Assembly: GCA_965199105.1 (NCBI GenBank)
Contig: CBDAQO010000002.1
Location: forward strand, 310,001-374,000
Direction: 5' to 3'
Source: LMUY01 sp965199105
Lineage (GTDB): Bacteria > Pseudomonadota > Alphaproteobacteria > Acetobacterales > Acetobacteraceae
DNA: 64,000 nucleotides
Shown: piece by piece, positions 8,609 through 16,767 of the stretch
Layout: each line of letters starts with the position of its first letter
Numbering within the stretch: the first letter of the stretch is position 1
Notes under the pieces: generated by a model
What the model was told of the DNA's origin: nothing
What the model saw: the letters and a program-made list of their open reading frames with translations, nothing else
Databases searched by the model: none
Program-made: the position numbers and the translations under genes

Positions 8609-10537
8609 CTAGAAGCCGACGGCCACTTTGGAGCTTTGTCCGGCCAGCAGGTTGCGGTAGCGGGCGAGCGCCAGGAGCGGAAAGAACAGGCGGTAGCCGT
8701 GGTAGCGCAGGTAGAACACGCGGGGAAAGCCAGTGGCGGTGTAGGCGGCTTCGGTCCACTCGCCGTCGTCCAACTGTGTGCGCTGGAGGTAGTCGATGCC
8801 CTGTGCCACGGCCGGGTGCGCCACCTCGCCGGCGGCCATCAGGCCCAGCAGCGCCCACGCGGTTTGCGAGGGTGTGCTCTCCTTGTAGGTGCCGGGGGGA
8901 GCGCCGGCGTAGCTCTCCTCGCCCTCGCCCCAGCCGCCATCGGGCCGTTGGTGCGCGATCAGCCAGTCGGCGGCGCGACGGACCGCCGGGTCGGCATGGG
9001 GCAGGCCGGCTGCGTTCAGGGCGCAAAGCACCGACCAGGTGCCATAGATGTAGTTGGTGCCCCAACGGCCGAACCAGCTTCCATCCGGCTCCTGCTCGCG
9101 GCAGAGATAGGCCAGCGCGCGGGCCATCACCGGCTCGCTGGACGCGTGGCCGAGTTGGGCCAGGAACGACACGCAGCGGGCGGTGACGTCGGCGGTGGGC
9201 GGGTCGAGCAGGGCGCCGTGGTCGGCGAAGGGGATGTGGTTGAGGAAGTCGTATTCGTTGTCGGCGTCGAACGCGCCCCAGCCGCCATTATGGCTCTGCA
9301 TGCCCAGGATCCAGTCGCGCGCGCGGGCGATGGCCGGGGCGTGGGTGGCGTCCCCGGCGCGGTGCAGCAGCAGGCCGACCACGGCGGTGTCGTCGACGTC
9401 GGGGTAGAAGTCGTTGTTGTATTGGAACGCCCAGCCGCCGGGCGGGCAGTCGGGCCGCACGACGGACCAGTCGCCGCGGGTTTCCACCTGGCGCGCGAAC
9501 AGCCAGTCGCAGGCGGACGAGAGCGAGCCGACCGACTCGCCTTCCGCCTCGGCGATGGCGTGGCCGGCCAGCCCGGTGTCCCAGACCGGGGAAAAGCACG
9601 GCTGGCAGAAGGCGCGGTCCGGCTCGACCACCAGCAGCTTGCGCACGGCGGTCCAGGCGGTGGCGGCGTGGGGATGGGCCGGGTCGTAGCCCAGCGTGTC
9701 GAACATCATGACGCTGTTGGCGATGGCGGGGTAGATGCCGCCCAGGCCGTCCTCCCCGTTCAGGTGCTGCACGACGAAGCCCACCGCGGCGTCAATGGCG
9801 CGGCGGCGGGCGGACTTGGAGAAGTGCGGCTCGATCGGGCGCAGCAGGGTGTCGAGCGCCTTGAACACGTGCCCCCAGGCGGAGCGATAGGGGCCACGGA
9901 TCCAGTCCCGCACCTGGTCCGGCGGGGTGCGGAACAGCTCGGCGATGGCGATGCCGCGCGGGTTGCGGGCTTGCGGGCGCAGCGCCATCAGCACGAGCAG
10001 CGGCACCATGACGGTGCGCGACCAATACGACACCTTGGAGAGATGGAAGAAGAACCAGCGCGGCAGATGCATGATCTCGACCGGCATCACCGGGGCGGCG
10101 CGCCAGGGGACTTGGCCGAACAAGGCCAGTTGCACCCGTGTGAAGACGTTGCTGCGCTCGGCGCCGCCCATGGCCAGCACGAAGCCGCGGGCGCGGGCCA
10201 TGTGCGGGGCGTCGGGCTGGTCGCCGGTGGCCTTGAGCGCGAAGTAGGCCTTCACGCTGGCCGAAAGGTCGCTCTTGCCGTCGTGGAACAGCGGCCAGCC
10301 GCCGTCGTCGTTCTGGATTTGGCGGAGGTAGACCGCGATCTTGGCCTGCACCGGCGCGTCGATGCGGTCGAGGAAGTGCTCGAGCAGGATGTATTCGGAC
10401 GGGATGGTGGCATCGGCTTCGAGCGGGAACACCCAGTGGCCGTCCGGCGCCTGCTTCGAGAGAAGCGCCGCGGTGGCGGCATCGATGGTGCGCTGGAGCG
10501 GCGTGGTTTGGGGTCGGGAAAGCGTTTCGCTCGGCAT
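8609..10537 (-). CDS. shc: Squalene-hopene cyclase (HpnF)
   Basis: Membrane-associated class II triterpene cyclase turning squalene into hopene and diplopterol. 642 residues. The catalytic acid motif DxDD is present as DVDDT at residues 380-384, and several QW-type repeats are visible (for example QNDDGGWPLF near 75, QSHNGGWGAF and QEPDGSWFGRWG in the C-terminal half, QRPDGGWGEG). FQYNNDFYPD just before DxDD is typical of SHC. It lies between hpnE and hpnG in the operon, with a 13-base gap to the hpnE stop. Confidence 0.98.
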   Translation of the reverse strand: MPSETLSRPQTTPLQRTIDAATAALLSKQAPDGHWVFPLEADATIPSEYILLEHFLDRIDAPVQAKIAVYLRQIQNDDGGWPLFHDGKSDLSASVKAYFALKATGDQPDAPHMARARGFVLAMGGAERSNVFTRVQLALFGQVPWRAAPVMPVEIMHLPRWFFFHLSKVSYWSRTVMVPLLVLMALRPQARNPRGIAIAELFRTPPDQVRDWIRGPYRSAWGHVFKALDTLLRPIEPHFSKSARRRAIDAAVGFVVQHLNGEDGLGGIYPAIANSVMMFDTLGYDPAHPHAATAWTAVRKLLVVEPDRAFCQPCFSPVWDTGLAGHAIAEAEGESVGSLSSACDWLFARQVETRGDWSVVRPDCPPGGWAFQYNNDFYPDVDDTAVVGLLLHRAGDATHAPAIARARDWILGMQSHNGGWGAFDADNEYDFLNHIPFADHGALLDPPTADVTARCVSFLAQLGHASSEPVMARALAYLCREQEPDGSWFGRWGTNYIYGTWSVLCALNAAGLPHADPAVRRAADWLIAHQRPDGGWGEGEESYAGAPPGTYKESTPSQTAWALLGLMAAGEVAHPAVAQGIDYLQRTQLDDGEWTEAAYTATGFPRVFYLRYHGYRLFFPLLALARYRNLLAGQSSKVAVGF

Positions 10538-10550
10538 TTTACTTCCAGGC

Positions 10551-11792
10551 TCAAGCGGCAGGCTGGAGGACTGCCGCGGCGGTGTGTCCAGATCTGATGG
10601 CGCCCTCGATGGTCGCGGGCAGGCCGGTCTTGGTCCAATCGCCGGCCAAAGCGACGTTCGTCAAGCCGGTGCGCGCGACGGGCCGCTTGCGATCTTCCTC
10701 CGGAGTGGCGGCGAACGTGGCGCGCTTTTCCTTTACGACGCGGCTCGGCGGTTGGGCGCGCGCAATCCCGAGAGCGGCGCAAAGTTCCGGCCACACTGTG
10801 GCAGAAAGAACACTGGCGGGGCAATCGAGCAAGCGGTTGGCCGCGCTGACGGTGACCGAGACGACGCCGGGCTTGACAAAGGCCCACTCAGCCGTGCCGC
10901 CGAGCAGGCCGACGAAGCCCGCCGGGCCAGGATCGACGCTCACGCGGTAGTGCAGGTTCACGATGGCCTCGAACGCGCCGGGCGCAGTCACCCCCGGCAG
11001 CAGGCTCTGCGCGACCGAAGCGGGCACGGCGAGCACCGCCACGTCCGCCGGGCCGAGCGGGATCGGGCCGTCCGCGGTGCCGATGCTGCGGAGCTGGCTG
11101 CCACTGGCGTCGAGCTGGGTGACGCGGCGGCCGATCTGGATGTCGGCGCCGGCTTGCTGCAGGGCGGTGATGGCGGGGTCGATGAAGGTGGCGGACAGGC
11201 CTTCGCTCGGGTAGGCGGGGATGCAGGCGGCGCCACCCTTGGCCAGAGTCTCGCGCACCACGGCGGCCATCAGGCTGGCGCTGCCGCGGGCGGGCGCGGT
11301 GTTGAGCGCCGCGATCACCAGCGGCTCGAGCAGCTTGTGGTAGAGCGCGCCCGGCTTGAGCACGTCGGCCACCGTGGCGTCCGGGCCGGCGCGAAGCAGG
11401 CGCAGCAGGCGGGCATATTCGCCCAGGCGCGCGCCCGGCACCCGGCGGCTCGGCACCAACACCCACCACGGCAGCGCCCCGGCGTTCGGCCGCACCGTCC
11501 AGCCCTTGCCGGTCGCCAGGTCGAAGAACGGGAACATCGCCTCGGTCGGCCCGGCCTTGCGCGCGGTGGCGCCGACCCGGCGCAGGTAGCCCGCGATGGC
11601 GCGGTTGCCGGATAGCCACAGATGGTTGCCGTTGTCGATGCGGCAGCCGAGTTCCTTGTCGAAGTAGGTGCGGCACCGGCCCCCGGCGGCGGGGCTGGCT
11701 TCATAGAGCGAGACGGCCCAGCCGGCGTCCGACAAGGCCAGGGCGGCGGCGAGGCCGGCCACACCGGCGCCAACCACATGCGCACGCTTCAA
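10551..11792 (-). CDS. hpnE: Hydroxysqualene dehydroxylase HpnE
   Basis: FAD-dependent amine-oxidase-fold enzyme that reduces hydroxysqualene to squalene, the last step of the HpnCDE squalene route. The dinucleotide motif GAGVAG is at residues 8-13, followed by the second FAD contact YEASPAAGGRCRT and the C-terminal LAGDWTKTGLPATIEGA typical of the family. I prefer the TTG at 11792: it gives the usual short N-terminus and a 4-base TTGA overlap with the hpnD stop, matching the rest of this operon. An ATG at 11828 gives 12 more residues and a 40-base overlap. Confidence 0.94.
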   Translation of the reverse strand: MKRAHVVGAGVAGLAAALALSDAGWAVSLYEASPAAGGRCRTYFDKELGCRIDNGNHLWLSGNRAIAGYLRRVGATARKAGPTEAMFPFFDLATGKGWTVRPNAGALPWWVLVPSRRVPGARLGEYARLLRLLRAGPDATVADVLKPGALYHKLLEPLVIAALNTAPARGSASLMAAVVRETLAKGGAACIPAYPSEGLSATFIDPAITALQQAGADIQIGRRVTQLDASGSQLRSIGTADGPIPLGPADVAVLAVPASVAQSLLPGVTAPGAFEAIVNLHYRVSVDPGPAGFVGLLGGTAEWAFVKPGVVSVTVSAANRLLDCPASVLSATVWPELCAALGIARAQPPSRVVKEKRATFAATPEEDRKRPVARTGLTNVALAGDWTKTGLPATIEGAIRSGHTAAAVLQPAA

Positions 11793-12658
11793 AGGTAGTT
11801 CCGCCCGATGATCCAGAGTTTCTGCCATGTCGGCAGGCGGACCGGCTGGTGCAACTCCCGCCAGCCACGGGCTTCAAGGCGGCTGAGCAGGGCGTTGTAG
11901 GTGGCGCCCATCAGGCGGGCCGGGCGCATGGCGGTCGGGTTGCACTGGCGCATGGCGGCGTGGGCGCGGGCGAAGTGGTCGTGCGCCAGGGCGGCCATGC
12001 GGGCGCAGACCTGCGGCAGCGTGGGGGCCCCGAGGGCGAGCGCCGGGTCACGCGGGATGTGGGCCTCGTCGAGCCATTCGGCGGGGAGATAGAGCCGGCC
12101 GCGTTCGGCGTCCTCGGCGAGGTCGCGTAGGATGTTGGTGAGCTGCAGCGCGCGCCCGAGCGAATGCGCCACCTGGTCGGCAAACTCGGAGGCGTCCCCG
12201 AAGGCGCGCACCGAGAGGCGGCCGACGGCGGCGGCGACCCGGTCGCAATAGAGGTCGAGCGTGGCGAAGTCGGGCGCCACGATGACGGTTTCGGCGTCCA
12301 TCTCCATGCCGTCCACGATGGCGAGGAAGTCGGTCTGGCGCAGGGGGAAGTGGCGGGCGGCGAGCACCAGCACGCGCGTCACCGGGTCGTGGCCGATGCC
12401 GGTGTAGACGGCGGCGATCGCCTCGCGCCATTGCGCCAGGCCGGCGCGTTTGGCCTCCAGCTCGCCCGGCTCGTCGGCCACGTCATCCACCAGGCGGCAG
12501 AACGCGTAGATGGCATACATGGCGGAACGGCGATCGGGCGGGAGCACGCGCATGCCGCGGTAGAACGAGGTGCCGGCGCGCTGCACGATGGCTTCCACCG
12601 CCGCCAGGTCGGTCGGGATGGCGCCAAGCGGGGTGCCGGCGGGCTGGGTGGCGCTCAT
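11789..12658 (-). CDS. hpnD: Presqualene diphosphate synthase HpnD
   Basis: Head-to-head condensation of two farnesyl diphosphates to presqualene diphosphate. 289 residues of the squalene/phytoene synthase fold. Both Asp-rich Mg-binding motifs are present: RLVDDVADE (D58, D59, D62) and DLAED (179-183). The start ATG at 12658 overlaps the hpnC stop by 4 bases (ATGA). HpnC, HpnD and HpnE together make squalene without a eukaryote-type squalene synthase. Confidence 0.96.
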   Translation of the reverse strand: MSATQPAGTPLGAIPTDLAAVEAIVQRAGTSFYRGMRVLPPDRRSAMYAIYAFCRLVDDVADEPGELEAKRAGLAQWREAIAAVYTGIGHDPVTRVLVLAARHFPLRQTDFLAIVDGMEMDAETVIVAPDFATLDLYCDRVAAAVGRLSVRAFGDASEFADQVAHSLGRALQLTNILRDLAEDAERGRLYLPAEWLDEAHIPRDPALALGAPTLPQVCARMAALAHDHFARAHAAMRQCNPTAMRPARLMGATYNALLSRLEARGWRELHQPVRLPTWQKLWIIGRNYL

Positions 12659-13488
12659 CGCAGCCGCGGCAGAGCCAGCAGCACGCTGGCAGCGACATCC
12701 GTGCCGCGCAGCTTGACCCGGCGTGCCAGCGGGTCGCCGCGGCGCAGGCGGCGGGCCAGGCGCTGGGCCAGGCCGGCGATAACGGCGGTTTCGGTGCGCA
12801 GGAAGCGGTCCGCCACCAGTCCGGGCAGGTTGGACGCGGTGCGGTTCAGCGCGTCGGTATGGTCGAGCAGCGCGTCCAGCACCTGGCGCAGGCCGGGGGA
12901 TGCGGCGGGGGCGCGGACGGCGTCCACGGTGATGCAGGCGTCGGCCAGGAGGCTGGCAGGCAGGTAGCAGCGGTCCAGCTCGGCCAGGTCGCGGGCGCAA
13001 TCCTGCAGGTGGTTCAACACCTGCAGCGCGGCGCACAGCGCGTCCGAGGCGGCCCAGGTGGCGCGCGTCTCGCCATGCAGCTCCAGCACGTGGCGGCCAA
13101 CCGGCATGGCGGAGTAGCGGCAATAGTCCAGCAGCTCGTCCCAGGTGGCGTAGCGGGTCTTGGTGGCGTCCTGCTTGAAGGCGCGCAGCAGGTCGAGCGC
13201 GTGCTGCGGGGTGACGCCGGTGGCGGCCAGGCTGTGGCAAAGGCGGGTGGTGGCGGGGGAAGCCGCATCGTCGCGGCCGAGCAGGATGGCGGCCATGGCG
13301 TCGAGCCGGTCCAGCTTGTCGGCGGCTGCCAGGATGGGGCTGTCGGCGATGTCGTCGGCGTTGCGGGCGAAGGCGTAGAAGGCGTGGACGTGGGGGCGCA
13401 GCGAGGCCCGGATCAGGCGGGAGCCGACCGGGAAGTTCTCGTCGGTGCGGCCCTTGCCGGAAGGGGCCTCGAGCGAGAGCCCGCTCAC
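12655..13488 (-). CDS. hpnC: Hydroxysqualene synthase HpnC
   Basis: Converts presqualene diphosphate to hydroxysqualene. 277 residues, same fold as HpnD. The first Asp motif is RNADDIADS (D45, D46, D49) and the second is DCARD (163-167). ENFPVGSRL near the N-terminus is a hallmark of HpnC. The GTG start at 13488 gives a 4-base GTGA overlap with the hpnB stop. The C-terminal tail is Arg/Leu-rich. Confidence 0.95.
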   Translation of the reverse strand: MSGLSLEAPSGKGRTDENFPVGSRLIRASLRPHVHAFYAFARNADDIADSPILAAADKLDRLDAMAAILLGRDDAASPATTRLCHSLAATGVTPQHALDLLRAFKQDATKTRYATWDELLDYCRYSAMPVGRHVLELHGETRATWAASDALCAALQVLNHLQDCARDLAELDRCYLPASLLADACITVDAVRAPAASPGLRQVLDALLDHTDALNRTASNLPGLVADRFLRTETAVIAGLAQRLARRLRRGDPLARRVKLRGTDVAASVLLALPRLR

Positions 13489-14696
13489 AGCCCGACCTCG
13501 CCGTAGCTGCGGCGCTTCCAGACGGCGCCGCGGCCGCGATGGTGCTGCAGGGCGGAGTGGATGGTGGCGGCCATGTAGAAGGCGGCCACCGCGGGGAGCA
13601 GGAGTGCCCAGGCCGGGCTGAGGCGGAAGCGGCGCAAGGTCGGCAGGTAGCTGCCGCAGGCGGCGAGGAAGGCGGCCGCGCCGGCGAGGCGGGCCAGGCT
13701 GTGGCCAAACAGGGCGGCGGCGGGCGGGATGAGCCAGACCAGCGCCAGCCCGGCAATGGTGCCGAGCAGCAGGAGGGGCGAGAAGCGGAGTTGCACGTAG
13801 GCGGTGCGGGCGACCATGCGCCACACGTCGGCCGCGGCGGGATAGGGCCGGATGGAGCGCGCCAGGCGGCTGTGGCCGAGCCAGATGCGCCCACGCCGCT
13901 TCAGCAGGGTGGCCAGCGCCACGTCGTCGATCAGCTTGCCACGCAGCGCCTCGATGCCGCCGGCCTGCTCGAGCGCGGCCCGGCGCACCAGCATGGTGCC
14001 ACCGGCGGCGGCGGCGATCGGGCGCAGCGGGTCGTTGACGGCGGCGAACGGGTAGAGGAGCTGGAAGAAGAACACGAAGGCGGGCACCAGGGCGCGTTCG
14101 GCCAGGCTGGTGCAGTTGAGCTCCACCATCTCGGAGACAAGGTCGAGCCGGTCGGCCTGCAGCTTGGCGACCAGGGACGCGAGATGCGCGGGGTCGTGGA
14201 TGATGTCGGCGTCGCACAGGAACAGCAGCGGGGCGGTGGCGCGGGCGACGCCCTGGTGCACCGCCCATTGCTTGCCGCTCCAACCCCGCGGGCGCGGGCG
14301 GCCGGGGAGGATGAGGAGCTGGGGAGGCGCGTGGGTGCCATGTGCACCCTGGTATTCTGCTTCGGCTGGGTGCCCCTCACCCCGGCCCTCTCCCAGGGAG
14401 AGAGGGAGGAGCGGGCGTTGTGAGGGGAGGAGGGAGCGGGCGATTTCGGCGGTGGCGTCGGTGCTGCCGTCGTCGACCAGGGTGATGCGGAGGGCGCCGG
14501 GGTAGTCCTGCGCGAGCAGGGAGCCCAGGCAGGCGGCGATGCTGGCGGCCTCGTCGCGGGCCGGGACGACGATGTCGACCGCGGGGGCGTCGCCGAGGGC
14601 GGCGGGCAGGAGGGAGGGGCCGGCGGACCAGAAGCGGCCGTGCGCCAGCAGCAGGTACAGCCATGTCAACAGGGACAGCAGCGCCAGCAGCGTCAT
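13485..14696 (-). CDS. hpnB: Hopanoid-associated glycosyltransferase HpnB with translated palindromic insert
   Basis: Family 2 glycosyltransferase of the hopanoid cluster; its exact sugar transfer is not established. One N-terminal membrane segment (residues 2-18), the GT2 start VDIVVPARDEAAS (40-52) and VDDGSTD (74-80), the CDAD metal motif (161-164), ALRGKLIDDVALA, and C-terminal membrane helices are present in the usual order. Between VDDGSTD and GWSGKQWA (138-145), residues about 90-108 are encoded by a GGGAGAG/CTCTCCC palindrome that occurs elsewhere in the window between genes. The insert keeps the frame. Start ATG 14696 overlaps the hpnA stop by 4 bases. Confidence 0.93.
   Translation of the reverse strand: MTLLALLSLLTWLYLLLAHGRFWSAGPSLLPAALGDAPAVDIVVPARDEAASIAACLGSLLAQDYPGALRITLVDDGSTDATAEIARSLLPSQRPLLPLSLGEGRGEGHPAEAEYQGAHGTHAPPQLLILPGRPRPRGWSGKQWAVHQGVARATAPLLFLCDADIIHDPAHLASLVAKLQADRLDLVSEMVELNCTSLAERALVPAFVFFFQLLYPFAAVNDPLRPIAAAAGGTMLVRRAALEQAGGIEALRGKLIDDVALATLLKRRGRIWLGHSRLARSIRPYPAAADVWRMVARTAYVQLRFSPLLLLGTIAGLALVWLIPPAAALFGHSLARLAGAAAFLAACGSYLPTLRRFRLSPAWALLLPAVAAFYMAATIHSALQHHRGRGAVWKRRSYGEVGL
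14373..14427. repeat. Palindromic repeat inside hpnB
   Basis: Outer arms CCCCTCAC (14373-14380) and GTGAGGGG (14420-14427), inner arms CCCTCTCCC (14386-14394) and GGGAGAGAGGG (14397-14407). The same consensus is seen between genes at 22513, 27553 and 32152. Here it lies wholly within the hpnB reading frame and contributes the Leu/Gly/Glu-rich stretch LPLSLGEGRGEG. Confidence 0.85.
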
Positions 14697-15721
14697 GCCG
14701 GCACCTGGCCATGGGCGCGGAACCAGGCCACCGCGTCGGCCACCGCCTCGCGCGGCGGGCGCCAAGTGTAGCCGAGTTCGGCCTGCGCCTTGGCGGAGGA
14801 GAAGAACATCTTCTTGCGCGACATCGCCAGCGTGTCCCGGGTGACGACCGGCTCGATGCCGGCGACCCGGGCCAGCGCCTCGCTCGCCAGCGCCACCGGG
14901 TAGAGCACGCGATGTGGCAAGCGCACCCGGCGCGGCGTTCGGCCCACTTCGGCGTCCACCAAGGCGAGCAGATCGGGCAGGTGCATGTCCTGCCCGCCCA
15001 GGATGTAGCACTCGCCGACCCGGCCGCGCTCGAGCGCCAGCAGGTGGCCGGCGGCGACGTCGTCCACGTGCACCACGTTCAGCCCGGTGTCGACATAGGC
15101 GGGCATGCGGCCCGCGGCGGTGTCGGCGATCATCTTGCCGGTGGGCGTGGGCTTGATGTCACGTGGGCCGATCGGCGTGCTGGGGTTGACGATCACCACC
15201 GGCAGGCCCTGCTCGCGCACCAGGGCCAGGACGGCCTGTTCGGCGAGGTATTTGGACTGTTTGTAAGTGCCGATCACCTTGTGCAACGCGTTCGGGGTGG
15301 TCTCGTCGCCGGGCGTGCCGTCGCCGACCAGGCCGAGCGCGGCGACGCTGCTGCAATAGACCATGCGCTCCACCCCGGCGGCCTGGGCGGCGCGCAGCAG
15401 CGCGCTGGTGCCGTCGACGTTGGCATGGTTCATGGCCGCCGGGTCGGGCACCCAGAGCCGGTAGTCGGCGGCGACGTGGAGCAGGTAGCGACAGCCGGCG
15501 ACGGCGCGTTCGAGCGAGGCCGGGTCGCGCAGGTCGCCAACCACGAGCTCGACAGGGTGGAGGTTGGCCAGGTTGCTGCGATCGCTGCCTTCGCGCACCA
15601 GCAGGCGCAAGCGATGCCCGGCGGTGAGCAGCGCCCGCGCCACGGCGGAGCCTACGAAGCCAGTGGCGCCTGTGACGAGCGTGGGCCCGACGGCGCGATC
15701 GGAGGCGGAACCAGCAACCAC
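14693..15721 (-). CDS. hpnA: Hopanoid-associated sugar epimerase HpnA
   Basis: Extended short-chain dehydrogenase/epimerase of 342 residues, first gene of the hpnA-G operon. NAD-binding motif GATGFVG is at residues 18-24, HVAADYRLWVPDP follows the third strand, and the catalytic YKQSK occurs in the GTYKQSKYLAE segment. RDIKPTPTGKMI and VHVDDVA are typical of HpnA. The natural substrate is not settled. The hopanoid order A-B-C-D-E-F-G seen here is the classic one. Confidence 0.94.
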   Translation of the reverse strand: MVAGSASDRAVGPTLVTGATGFVGSAVARALLTAGHRLRLLVREGSDRSNLANLHPVELVVGDLRDPASLERAVAGCRYLLHVAADYRLWVPDPAAMNHANVDGTSALLRAAQAAGVERMVYCSSVAALGLVGDGTPGDETTPNALHKVIGTYKQSKYLAEQAVLALVREQGLPVVIVNPSTPIGPRDIKPTPTGKMIADTAAGRMPAYVDTGLNVVHVDDVAAGHLLALERGRVGECYILGGQDMHLPDLLALVDAEVGRTPRRVRLPHRVLYPVALASEALARVAGIEPVVTRDTLAMSRKKMFFSSAKAQAELGYTWRPPREAVADAVAWFRAHGQVPA

Positions 15722-15754
15722 GCCCGGCTAGCTACAGGAGACCGGCCGGAGGGT

Positions 15755-16654
15755 CTACTCTCCAACCGCCGGGTGGGTGGCGATGAAGTGCCAGGTGTCG
15801 CGCAGGGTCGGGGCATACCAGCGCAGCACCGGGGCGAAGGCGGCGATGATGCCGACATGGCCGACGCCGGGGTAGATCTTGTCCGCCACGGGAGCGCCGA
15901 GCGCGTGCAGCCGGTTGGTGAGCCGGATGGTGTCGCCCTCGCCGACGGTGCGGTCGTCGCTACCCACCAGCAGCAGCATGGGCGGCGTCTGGGCGCGGGC
16001 ATAGGTGATGGGCTGGGTGACCGGGCCGTCGCCGCCGGGGGCGAACACGGCGGCGATCGCCGGGTCGGTCATCGGCAGGAAGTCGTAGGGGCCGGAAATC
16101 CCAACCACGCCGGCCAAGTCGGTCGCGGCGAGGCCGACATGCTGCAGCCACGTGGGGTCGAGCGTCAGCATGGCGACGTTGTAGGCACCGGCGGAGTGGC
16201 CGACCAGGAAGACGCGGTGCGGGTCGGCGCCATACTCGGCAGCGTGGGCAAAGCCCCAGGCGACCGCCGCGGCGTTGTCCTCGAGGAAGCCGGGATAGAG
16301 GGTCTGCGGGTAGATACCGTAGTCGGGCACCATGACCACGGCGCCTTCGTGCGCCAGGCTGGCGGCGACGAAGGGGTATTCGCTCTTCTCACCGCCATGC
16401 CAGGAGCCGCCGTAGATGAAGATCACCAGGGGCAGCTTCGCGCCGGCGTGGGCGGGGCGGTAGACGTCCAGCGCATGGCGCGGGCCGGGTTCGTAGGCCA
16501 GGTCGCGGGTAACCGTGAGGTCGGCGGTATAGGTGGTGACGTTGAGCACGGCGGGGTGGGTGCAGGACGCGGCCAGCAGGGCCGCCGCGAGGGCGGCGAG
16601 CGCGCGCCAGGGCCGGCGGGCGGCGGGGCGGGTCGGTATCGAAGCGGGGGTAAT
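15755..16654 (-). CDS. Alpha/beta hydrolase, probable lipoprotein esterase with no ordinary start codon
   Basis: Carboxylesterase-like hydrolase with oxyanion-hole motif IYGGSWHGG, nucleophile elbow GHSAGA, a late Asp (GSDDR) and His (GVGHVG). The ordinary start GTG (16549) begins right at VLNVTTY and drops what precedes it in frame: an Arg-rich stretch, then a hydrophobic helix ALAALAAALLAASC, an evident lipoprotein signal with Cys. The only start-like codon before it is ATT at 16654 with GAGGAG eight or nine bases upstream. Either a rare ATT start or a small upstream indel is likely. It is 33 bases downstream-ward of hpnA's start region on the same strand and could precede hpnA in a transcript. 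Confidence 0.75.
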   Translation of the reverse strand: MTPASIPTRPAARRPWRALAALAAALLAASCTHPAVLNVTTYTADLTVTRDLAYEPGPRHALDVYRPAHAGAKLPLVIFIYGGSWHGGEKSEYPFVAASLAHEGAVVMVPDYGIYPQTLYPGFLEDNAAAVAWGFAHAAEYGADPHRVFLVGHSAGAYNVAMLTLDPTWLQHVGLAATDLAGVVGISGPYDFLPMTDPAIAAVFAPGGDGPVTQPITYARAQTPPMLLLVGSDDRTVGEGDTIRLTNRLHALGAPVADKIYPGVGHVGIIAAFAPVLRWYAPTLRDTWHFIATHPAVGE

Positions 16655-16767
16655 CGCAGCAACTCCTCGGGTCCAGGGCAGCGTCTACGCCGAGGGGAGA
16701 ACGCTGGAGCCAGACTGCCGGATGCTGCGCCGCAAAATGTTACAAAAGCCAGCCTATTCCAGGCAGG

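Noticed and set aside
8636..10597. 653-codon open frame opposite shc
   Set aside because: Antisense to a clear squalene-hopene cyclase; the product has no recognisable motif.
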